Origin: DASRQK01 sp964401685
GTDB taxonomy: Bacteria > Bacteroidota > Bacteroidia > Sphingobacteriales > Sphingobacteriaceae
DNA: 35,586 bases
Direction of reading: 5' to 3'
Assembly (NCBI GenBank): GCA_964401685.1
Contig: CAYNZH010000023.1
Span: forward strand, 1 to 35,586
Part shown: positions 23,775 through 30,517 of the stretch, one piece after another
Layout of the letters: each line of letters begins with the position of its first letter
How positions within the stretch are numbered: position 1 is the first letter of the stretch
The notes under the pieces: generated by a model
Told to the model about the DNA's origin: nothing
Database searches by the model: none
What the model saw: only the letters and a program-made list of their open reading frames with translations
Position numbers and translations under genes: made by a program

Positions 23775-24578
23775 TTAATATACCTTTAAGGGTTTCCGCA
23801 GAAGTTGATGCGTCAGCATAGGAAGACTGTGTGTCAGCATTTCCCTAATTGCCAATACATGCGGAATACTCACCCTACCAGTCCACTCGTCCATAAACGT
23901 TTTTTTAAACTCCAAAGACAACACAAGACCTTGTTCGCCAAACTTCTCGCATACCCACTTCTGTAACGCCCCACCTCCAAATTTTACGTTCTCACGCACA
24001 TCCAATTCCTGCCCCAAAATTGAATTTTTCCTCAATTTCAAAATAATTGAAAATATTTTCTCCGCCCATTTTTCATGGTTGTACTGGGTTCCGATGTTGA
24101 GTTCTGGGTTGTCGACTTCGGATGCGAAATCTTCCGGATGGTTTCGTCGGTGGTTATAACTGTGTATGTCCAGGATCAGGAAGCAGCCAAATTTGTCAAT
24201 AGTCTCGCTGACAAGCTGGTACATTTGGTTGTAGAAACGCCTATGGCCATCGAGAAGTTTTTGTTGAATCTCACCGGGTATATCCTTATACACATGCAGC
24301 CCCCAAGCGTCTTCGGGCGTCATGTAAATGGCGTTGCTCTCGCCCCTATTCATATCTATTTGAAATCGCGAGGTCTGAACAATCACCTGTGAGGTGGGCA
24401 GGTCTGCGAAAAAACCTGTGTAAGGATCTTCCTCCCTGAATCTCTGTGCGGAATCTACTAATAAATATGGTTCTACTTCGGGGTCTATCAAGTGTCCATC
24501 ATGCAAAGCAACGCTAATAATTGGTGATTCCCTTCTAAAAAAATTTGCAACAACACCGGGTGAATTCAATCGTCTCAT
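23775..24578 (-). CDS. N-formylglutamate amidohydrolase family protein
   Basis: 267 residues. The FGase family hydrolyses N-formyl-L-glutamate in histidine degradation, but many members have other, unknown substrates. Visible family motifs are SVALHDGHL (about 22-30), QTSRFQIDMNR (about 68-78) and LILDIHSYNHRR (about 133-144, metal ligands). No other histidine-degradation gene is present. It leads the unit with DUF1704 and the ATP-grasp ligase, so a hydrolytic step on the same product is likelier. A weak AT-rich promoter-like stretch lies upstream (TAATTTTT at 24608-24601, minus strand). Confidence 0.88.
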   Translation of the reverse strand: MRRLNSPGVVANFFRRESPIISVALHDGHLIDPEVEPYLLVDSAQRFREEDPYTGFFADLPTSQVIVQTSRFQIDMNRGESNAIYMTPEDAWGLHVYKDIPGEIQQKLLDGHRRFYNQMYQLVSETIDKFGCFLILDIHSYNHRRNHPEDFASEVDNPELNIGTQYNHEKWAEKIFSIILKLRKNSILGQELDVRENVKFGGGALQKWVCEKFGEQGLVLSLEFKKTFMDEWTGRVSIPHVLAIREMLTHSLPMLTHQLLRKPLKVY

Positions 24579-24666
24579 ATTGATGTGTTAGAAATGAACT
24601 AAAAATTATACTATGTTTCCCACCTTAGAAACAGCAGGCGATAGTTATTGTTTTTCATTGAATTAC

Positions 24667-24697
24667 TTGTGGATTTAAAAAAATTGCCGTACCTTTG
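24667..24697 (+). promoter_or_regulatory. Promoter of the DEAD-box helicase
   Basis: TTG (24667-24669), 20 nt, TACCTTTG (24690-24697): a full -33/-7 match. Transcription should begin near 24704, which rules out the longer reading frame opening at 24648. The leader of about 34 nt has a small hairpin (AGGC/GCCT, 24707-24720) and an 8-bp palindrome TGTATACA (24723-24730). Confidence 0.75.
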
Positions 24698-24737
24698 CAC
24701 CGCCTTAGGCAATAGAGCCTATTGTATACATTATTTC

Positions 24738-26501
24738 ATGAACCCATTTTTAGAACTGGGAATCCGTCATGATATTGTTAATGCCATCATTGAGTTGGGC
24801 TTTGAAAAACCAACTCCCATTCAGGAACAAGCCGTTCCCGTTTTACTTGCAGGCAGCAACGATTTTGTCGGATTAGCCCAAACCGGCACCGGTAAGACCG
24901 CAGCATTTGGCCTACCATTGTTAGAACTATTAGATTTTACTGAAAAACACCCCCAGGCACTTATTTTGTGTCCAACAAGGGAATTGTGTTTACAGATCGC
25001 AAGAGACATTGAAAAGTATGCGAAAAACCTTCCAGACGCCCGCGTGGTAGCTGTGTACGGTGGTGCAAACATCAGTGATCAACTGCGTCAGATACGCCGT
25101 GGCGTACAAATCGTAGTCGCAACACCTGGAAGGATGCTCGATATTATCGGCCGCAAAGCCATTGACTTTAGCAATGTGCGTTACGTAGTATTGGATGAAG
25201 CGGATGAAATGCTCAACATGGGCTTTCAGGAAGACATCAATACGATTCTGTCCACAACACCGGACGAGAAAAAAACCTGGCTGTTTTCAGCCACCATGCC
25301 TTCGGAAGTAAGGCGGATCGCGAAAAAATACATGACCGACCCGTTTGAAATGACCATGGGCACAAAAAACACTGGAAACGAAAACATCGAACATCAGTAC
25401 TATGTGACTCGTGCGAGAGATAAGTATCCAGCCTTTAAACGTATCGTTGATTCAAACCCTGATATTTTCGGGATTGTTTTCTGCCGAACCAAAATCGAGA
25501 CCCAAGAAATTGCGGAAGCCCTGATCAAGGACGGATATAATGCCGATGCTATTCACGGAGATTTGTCCCAACAACAACGGGATAAAGTGATGAAGCGTTA
25601 TAGGGACAGAGATCTTCAGATGCTGATTGCGACTGATGTTGCTGCTCGAGGAATCGACGTAAATAACGTCACTCACGTGATTAACTATTCACTTCCTGAC
25701 GAAATTGAAAACTACACCCACCGAAGTGGACGGACCGCACGTGCTGGTAAGAAGGGGATTTCTATCTCCCTGATCAACCTGAAAGAAACGGGCAAAATAC
25801 GTCAGGTCGAGCGCGTAGTTGGGAAATCTTTCGTGAAAATGGAAGTACCAAAAGCGACTGATGTGGTCGACAAGCAGTTATTCTCCTACTTGGATCGTAT
25901 CAACGCAACGACGGTAAACGAAGCCCAAATGGATCCTCATATGCCAAAAATTCTCGCACATTTCGAGGGATTGGAAAAGGAGGAATTGATCAAACGCTTT
26001 GTCTCCATGGAGTTTAACAAATTGTTGGAGTACTACAAAAACGCTCCGGATCTAAATGTAGACCCTTCTGAAATGCGTGGCAATATGCGTGAACGAGGTG
26101 GACGTGACGGCGGCAGAGAAGAACGTTTTGGCCGTGACAGCAATAGATCCGGTTACAGCCGATTTTTCATCAACCTGGGATCGGTGGATCAATTTTCCAA
26201 GGGAGAAATGCTCGGATTTATCTGTAACAACACGAAAATTGCAGGCAAATCGATCGGCAAGATCGATGTAAAAGGTGTTTACTCCTTCTTTGAGGTGCAA
26301 AATGACGACGTCAGTAAAGTGATGAGCGGATTCGAAGGTGTGGATTTCAACGGCAGACAAGTTCGTGTAGAATCAGCAGGCGATGAAAAACGCGAGTTCA
26401 GATCAGCAGGCCCGAAGAGAAATCATCGGGGAAGTGATCGCAGAAGCGCTGGTTTCAGAGACTTTTCGGGGAAAAGAAAAGAAACGAAGTCGCGTTGGTA
26501 A
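24738..26501 (+). CDS. DEAD-box ATP-dependent RNA helicase with DbpA-type RNA-binding domain
   Basis: 587 residues from the ATG at 24738, chosen because the promoter lies just upstream. Helicase motifs run in order: Q motif (GFEKPTPIQ), I (AQTGTGKT, near 47), Ia (PTRELC), Ib (TPGR), II (DEAD, near 152), III (SAT, near 183), IV (IVFCRT), V (ATDVAARGID), VI (HRSGRTARAG). The linker (about 435-470) is rich in Arg and Gly. Residues about 473-550 are a DbpA-type RNA-recognition domain (SRFFINLGSVDQFSKGEML), which in DbpA binds 23S rRNA helix 92. It probably acts in ribosome assembly or RNA remodelling. A basic tail follows, and a strong terminator closes the gene. Confidence 0.95.
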   Translation: MNPFLELGIRHDIVNAIIELGFEKPTPIQEQAVPVLLAGSNDFVGLAQTGTGKTAAFGLPLLELLDFTEKHPQALILCPTRELCLQIARDIEKYAKNLPDARVVAVYGGANISDQLRQIRRGVQIVVATPGRMLDIIGRKAIDFSNVRYVVLDEADEMLNMGFQEDINTILSTTPDEKKTWLFSATMPSEVRRIAKKYMTDPFEMTMGTKNTGNENIEHQYYVTRARDKYPAFKRIVDSNPDIFGIVFCRTKIETQEIAEALIKDGYNADAIHGDLSQQQRDKVMKRYRDRDLQMLIATDVAARGIDVNNVTHVINYSLPDEIENYTHRSGRTARAGKKGISISLINLKETGKIRQVERVVGKSFVKMEVPKATDVVDKQLFSYLDRINATTVNEAQMDPHMPKILAHFEGLEKEELIKRFVSMEFNKLLEYYKNAPDLNVDPSEMRGNMRERGGRDGGREERFGRDSNRSGYSRFFINLGSVDQFSKGEMLGFICNNTKIAGKSIGKIDVKGVYSFFEVQNDDVSKVMSGFEGVDFNGRQVRVESAGDEKREFRSAGPKRNHRGSDRRSAGFRDFSGKRKETKSRW

Positions 26502-26532
26502 GAGGCGATTGACGATTTCATAAAAATAATGC

Positions 26533-26569
26533 AGGCAGATACATATTTTGTATCTGCCTTTCTTGTTTT
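26533..26569 (+). terminator. Terminator of the helicase gene
   Basis: AGGCAGATACA (26533-26543) pairs perfectly with TGTATCTGCCT (26549-26559) around a 5-nt loop, followed by TTCTTGTTTT. A clear factor-independent terminator. Confidence 0.85.
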
Positions 26570-26619
26570 AAAAGCAGAAAATTGTAATTATATTGTGCTC
26601 GAAATTAAAAGCTTGAACG

Positions 26620-26955
26620 ATGCCCTACAAAGAAAAGGAAATCTCAAAATTGTATTACTCAATGCGTGAGGTTAGCGAATTATTTCAGGTTAGCCAATCA
26701 CTCATCCGACATTATCACAAAGAGTTCGATATTTTAAAGCCGAAAATCAACAAAAAGGGTAATCGTCTGTTCAGACCTGAGGATGTCGAAAATTTAAAAA
26801 TAATTTTTTACCTGGTCAAAGAGCGGGGATACACCATAGACGGCGCAAAGCGGTTTATGAAAAATCACCAAAGTGAAATGCACGAAAACCAAAGGATCAT
26901 CGCCTCGCTTGAAAATCTGAAATCATTTCTATTGGAAATCCGGGACCGACTCTGA
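26620..26955 (+). CDS. MerR-type transcriptional regulator
   Basis: 111 residues: an N-terminal winged helix of the MerR type (about 13-80; YSMREVSELFQVSQSLIRHYHKEF... with the family's FRPEDVENLKIIFYLVKERGYTI region at 60-84) and a short coiled helix that would dimerise (about 88-111). There is no effector domain and no cysteine pattern, so it is probably an HTH-only regulator. Its 3' end overlaps the convergent fbp gene by 27 nt. Upstream only a weak -7 element (TATATTGT near 26589-26596) is seen. The target is unknown. Confidence 0.88.
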   Translation: MPYKEKEISKLYYSMREVSELFQVSQSLIRHYHKEFDILKPKINKKGNRLFRPEDVENLKIIFYLVKERGYTIDGAKRFMKNHQSEMHENQRIIASLENLKSFLLEIRDRL

Positions 26956-27975
26956 TTTTATCCTGGCTTCCTGATCCAATTGAATAAATTCTTCCACCTT
27001 CTCGACCATTGCCCGGCTCCCGATAAAAATCGGAGTCCGTTGATGGAGTTCGGTAGGTTGAATGTCTAGAATCCTGCCAGAACCATGACTCGCCTTTCCA
27101 CCTGCCTGTTCAACGATAAAAGCGAGTGGATTGCATTCGTACAGCAACCGCAGCTTGCCATTAGGATGCGAAGACGTGGTCGGATAAAGAAACAGACCTC
27201 CCATAATCAAATTCCGGTGTACGTCAGCAACCATAGAACCTATATACCGAGAGGTGTAAGGCCTGGACGTGGCGCGATCCTCGACCTGACAATATTTGAT
27301 ATAATTTTTCACTCCCTGAGGAAATTTGACATAATTCCCCTCATTAATGGAATAAATCGTACCTGTGTCGGGTATCTTCATTTCAGGATGAGAGAGACAA
27401 AACTCACCAATTGATGGATCTAAGGTAAATCCGTTGACCCCATTGCCTGTCGTATAGACCAGCATGCACGAGGAACCATAAATTACATAGCCCGCAGCGA
27501 CCTGATAGATACCTTTTTGAAGTATCTCATCCAATTCGACAGGCCCGTCCCCAGAGGAAATCCGACGGTAAATAGAGAAAATAGAACCCACCGAGACGTT
27601 TACATCGATGTTGGACGAGCCGTCAAGGGGATCTATACAAACGACATATTTGGCATGCTTGGAGACCCGTGAATTGATGGGGACAAAGCCATCGTGTTCT
27701 TCTGACGCGACTACACAGCATTCTCCTCCGCTACTCAATGCAGCAATGAAGTGCTCATCCGCAAACACATCTAATTTCTTTTGGCGCTCCCCTTGAATAT
27801 TGCTGGTCCCATGGTCCCCTAAAATATCCATCAATCCCGCCTTATTAACCTCCCGGTTAACGATTTTCGCGGCAATTCCAATGTCCCTGAGAAGCCTGGA
27901 CAACTCACCCTTTGCATAAGGAAAATCCGACTGCTTCTCTATAATAAACTGACCTAACGTCTTTATTTTGTTCAT
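26929..27975 (-). CDS. fbp: Fructose-1,6-bisphosphatase, class I
   Basis: 348 residues. It removes the 1-phosphate of fructose 1,6-bisphosphate in gluconeogenesis. I start at the ATG 27975 (MNKIKTLGQFI), the usual class I beginning; the frame opens further upstream, but the promoter at 28051-28080 and the odd upstream residues argue against it. Metal ligands are seen at EEHDG (near 93) and DPLDGSSNID (near 113). The substrate site is YTSRYIGSMVADVHRNL, followed by GGLFLYP. It is convergent with the MerR gene and overlaps its last 27 nt. Confidence 0.95.
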   Translation of the reverse strand: MNKIKTLGQFIIEKQSDFPYAKGELSRLLRDIGIAAKIVNREVNKAGLMDILGDHGTSNIQGERQKKLDVFADEHFIAALSSGGECCVVASEEHDGFVPINSRVSKHAKYVVCIDPLDGSSNIDVNVSVGSIFSIYRRISSGDGPVELDEILQKGIYQVAAGYVIYGSSCMLVYTTGNGVNGFTLDPSIGEFCLSHPEMKIPDTGTIYSINEGNYVKFPQGVKNYIKYCQVEDRATSRPYTSRYIGSMVADVHRNLIMGGLFLYPTTSSHPNGKLRLLYECNPLAFIVEQAGGKASHGSGRILDIQPTELHQRTPIFIGSRAMVEKVEEFIQLDQEARIKSESVPDFQ

Positions 27976-27990
27976 AAACCCCAATAGATA

Positions 27991-28005
27991 GTGTACATTA
28001 TACAC
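27991..28005. promoter_or_regulatory. Inverted repeat in the fbp leader
   Basis: GTGTA-CATTA-TACAC, a 5-bp inverted repeat with 5-nt centre, between the predicted transcription start (about 28044) and the ATG at 27975. It could be an operator or a short hairpin. Short palindromes arise by chance in AT-rich DNA. Confidence 0.3.
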
Positions 28006-28050
28006 AATAAAAAGCCAGTAATTATGGCTAACACTTTCATAGATATAATG

Positions 28051-28080
28051 CAAAACTAAGGAATATACATGTATTTTCAA
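28051..28080 (-). promoter_or_regulatory. fbp promoter
   Basis: On the minus strand TTG (28080-28078), 19 nt, TAGTTTTG (28058-28051): a full match. Transcription should begin near 28044, with a leader of about 70 nt before the fbp start. An inverted repeat GTATTTTC/GAAAATAC (28071-28098) overlaps the -33 side. Confidence 0.65.
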
Positions 28081-28115
28081 GGAAAATTCGGAAAATACTT
28101 AGTGTATCTGCCCGT

Positions 28116-28604
28116 TTAGGCCAACTCAACGACTTCCAGATCCTTAATGGCTGTGTCGTCGATGGTAAAGCGAACCAGCGTGCGTACCTTTTGCCAGCCG
28201 TGCTTACCTGCAGCACCGGGGTTTATGTGCAAACACTTTAACTTTTGGTCGAACATGACCTTTAAAATATGGGAATGCCCGCTGATGAATAGTTGAGGCG
28301 GAGATATGCTGATCTCTTCGCGGATTTTGGGACTGTAACGACCGGGATACCCACCAATGTGTGTCATCCAAACATCGACCTTTTCGCAGTAAAAACGCAG
28401 GTTCTCGGGGAATTCTCTCTGAATCATCCCATCGTCTATATTTCCGTAAACGCCTCTGAGAGGCTTGATCGCAGCCAGCTTATCTACGACCTGAATTGAG
28501 CCAAAATCGCCTGCATGCCATATCTCATCGCAGCTTTCAAAATGGCCGAGGATGGCGTCATCCATGTATCCATGTGTATCGGAAAGCAGACCTATTCTTT
28601 TCAA
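28116..28604 (-). CDS. YfcE/MJ0936-family metallophosphoesterase
   Basis: 162 residues, normal for the family. The dinuclear metal site is visible: LSDTHG (Asp9, His11), HAGDFG, YGNID, TH and the C-terminal GHSHILK, then NPGAAG. Members hydrolyse phosphodiesters, and the physiological substrate is usually unknown. It starts 8 nt after the response regulator gene, so the two probably share a transcript. Confidence 0.93.
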   Translation of the reverse strand: MKRIGLLSDTHGYMDDAILGHFESCDEIWHAGDFGSIQVVDKLAAIKPLRGVYGNIDDGMIQREFPENLRFYCEKVDVWMTHIGGYPGRYSPKIREEISISPPQLFISGHSHILKVMFDQKLKCLHINPGAAGKHGWQKVRTLVRFTIDDTAIKDLEVVELA

Positions 28605-28612
28605 AGCGATCG

Positions 28613-29314
28613 TTATTCGTCAGTTGTGTCAAACTTGTAACCCACCCCTTTTACCGTAGTCACATAATGATCACCGATTTTTTCACGCAACTTTCTTATA
28701 TGCACGTCGATGGTCCTATTGGTCACGACAACGGCGTCTTCCCAGATTCTTTTCAGGATTGCCTCTCTGGTGTATACTTTTCCTGGTTTGGAAGCGAGCA
28801 GAAAAAGAAGTTCAAATTCTTTTTTTGGCAGGACGATTTTCTGCCCGTTTTTGAAAACCAAAAATGCCTCCCGGTCTATAACGAGGTCAGCGATCTCCAG
28901 GCGATTTTCCGGAAGTTCGTCCTGAGGAATATTTCTCCTCAAAATTGCATTAATGCGGCTGAGCAAGGCCCTGGGTTTGATAGGCTTGGCTATGTAATCG
29001 TCGGCACCGACGTTGAAGCCGGCTATCTCAGAATATTCTTCGCTTCTGGCCGTCAGAAAAACCATGAAAGTACTTTTGAACTCTGGCATGGCCCGCATAA
29101 CCCTGCACGCTTCTATACCGTCCATCTTGGGCATCATGATATCCAGTATAATCAGATCCGGCAACACGCGGCGCGCTGTAGCCACTCCTTCCTGCCCGTT
29201 TGAAGCAGTAAAAACTTGATAACCCTCCTTTTTGAGGTTATATGCTATCAGCTCGACGATATCCGGTTCGTCGTCTACTACCAGGATTTTCTGCATTAAA
29301 GCGCTCATATTCAT
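28613..29314 (-). CDS. OmpR/PhoB-family response regulator
   Basis: 233 residues: a receiver domain (about 8-125) with acidic pocket VVDDE (14-16), phospho-acceptor Asp58 in LIILDIMMPKMDG, FLTARS near 86-91 and the Lys in AKPIKP near 109. A winged-helix domain follows (about 135-230; RTIDVHIRKLREKIG, TTVKGVGYKF). The start is one of three in-frame ATG codons, and I keep the first. No sensor kinase is present in the window. The closest gene, 8 nt downstream, is a phosphoesterase. A weak promoter-like pair (TTTG near 29367-29370 and TAGCTTAC about 18 nt on, minus strand) lies upstream. Confidence 0.94.
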   Translation of the reverse strand: MNMSALMQKILVVDDEPDIVELIAYNLKKEGYQVFTASNGQEGVATARRVLPDLIILDIMMPKMDGIEACRVMRAMPEFKSTFMVFLTARSEEYSEIAGFNVGADDYIAKPIKPRALLSRINAILRRNIPQDELPENRLEIADLVIDREAFLVFKNGQKIVLPKKEFELLFLLASKPGKVYTREAILKRIWEDAVVVTNRTIDVHIRKLREKIGDHYVTTVKGVGYKFDTTDE

Positions 29315-29402
29315 TATTTTTTACTAAAATATGTCTTTAATGGTAAGCTAAGTTTAAATTCATATTAACAAATCATTAAAAACGTCAGCGAACTAGCATT
29401 CT

Positions 29403-30500
29403 TCAAAAAATTTGTCCAAGAAAATCTTCCAAGGCCTTGCCTCTTAAATCCTTTGCGACGATAATTCCATCCGGATCCAGTATATAGGAAGTCGGAATCG
29501 CTGAAATTCTATACAGATCGACGACCTCACCTTTCCAGGCCTGTAGATCAGAAACGTTGGTCCATTCCAGCTTGTCCTGTTCTACGGCTTTGAGCCAGGA
29601 TCCAGGATTTCCGTCCAGAGATACGCCAAGTACTGTAAAACCCTGATCAGCATAGCGATGAAAAAGTCGCACGATGTTGGGGTTTTCTTCTCGGCAGGGC
29701 ACGCACCACGAGGCCCAGAAGTCTAGAAGGAGATACTTGCCCCGGAAATCCGATAGCTTGACGGTGCGGTTGTTTGCCGTCAAGGACTCGAAATCGGGCG
29801 CTGGCTGTCCAATCGCGAGGCGCTTAAGGTCCTCGGCTTGCGTTATAAATTGCCGCACCAGCATGTTGTCGTCAAACTTGCCCTTGATTTTTTCTGCATA
29901 GGCGACGATCTCGCGCTCAGCATACATGGGGTCCAGAGTGCTAACCGCATAAAACCCGGCCAGATTTTCTTCGTTCTCAGCAAACTCCATCACCTTTCGA
30001 GTGTGTTCTTTCATGTAGGCCTGGAATTTTTCAACAAATTCCGCCCTTAGCGTCTCGGTTATGCTCTCGTCCAGTGATGCGCTGAGCAAGGAAAATTCCT
30101 CGTTGAGGGCGTCTTCATAGGCGACTTTCTCGCGATCCAATTCGTGCAAACGTTTAATTTTAGCACTCAAGGGTGACCCGCTTACTTCATAAACACTATC
30201 CCCCGAAGCAAGATCTGCGTTGAATTGCAGCGTTTCCCCATCTTGCAAAATTATTGGATAGTGGACCTTCCCCAGTTTAAGTGAGAACAAACGGGGTTGA
30301 GATGATTTCCGAACCATCCGAAATTTTCCGTTTTCGCTTAAAAAAACAGAGTCCAGAACGCGCTCGCCTTCGTAAAGCACCACGGTTTTGACATGGGAGG
30401 CGTTCAAAATTTGTCCTTGAATCACGAAAGACTCTCCCTTTCCTCGACACCCTACTAAAGTCAAACTCACAAGTCCTATCAAAAACAAAAAAAGTCTCAT
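29403..30500 (-). CDS. TlpA-like thiol-disulfide oxidoreductase lipoprotein (DUF4369 type)
   Basis: 365 residues. A lipoprotein signal peptide ends in LVGC (Cys18). The N-terminal part (about 25-130) is a beta domain of the DUF4369 kind (FVIQGQILNASHVKTVVLY). A helical linker (about 130-225) follows, then a thioredoxin fold with active site WCVPC near residues 264-268 and the cis-Pro at AIPTSYILD. Such proteins reduce periplasmic disulfides, for example in cytochrome maturation. It starts 17 nt after alaS and is probably co-transcribed with it. Confidence 0.92.
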   Translation of the reverse strand: MRLFLFLIGLVSLTLVGCRGKGESFVIQGQILNASHVKTVVLYEGERVLDSVFLSENGKFRMVRKSSQPRLFSLKLGKVHYPIILQDGETLQFNADLASGDSVYEVSGSPLSAKIKRLHELDREKVAYEDALNEEFSLLSASLDESITETLRAEFVEKFQAYMKEHTRKVMEFAENEENLAGFYAVSTLDPMYAEREIVAYAEKIKGKFDDNMLVRQFITQAEDLKRLAIGQPAPDFESLTANNRTVKLSDFRGKYLLLDFWASWCVPCREENPNIVRLFHRYADQGFTVLGVSLDGNPGSWLKAVEQDKLEWTNVSDLQAWKGEVVDLYRISAIPTSYILDPDGIIVAKDLRGKALEDFLGQIF

Positions 30501-30517
30501 TTCGCTTCTTTAATTCG

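Noticed and set aside
24648..24737. 30-codon N-terminal extension of the DEAD-box helicase
   Set aside because: A complete promoter lies inside it (24667-24697), and the family normally begins near the residues encoded at 24738.
27976..28080. 35-codon N-terminal extension of fbp
   Set aside because: The predicted promoter and transcription start lie inside it, and class I enzymes begin near MNKIKTLGQF.
28071..28098. Inverted repeat GTATTTTC/GAAAATAC as a terminator of the phosphoesterase gene
   Set aside because: The stem is AT-rich, the loop is 12 nt and no U-tract follows; it overlaps the -33 side of the fbp promoter, so I only mention it there.
28496..29203. 235-codon plus-strand frame opposite the response regulator
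   Set aside because: It is antisense to a well-supported two-domain regulator and its translation (many His, Phe, Arg, Cys) shows no domain.
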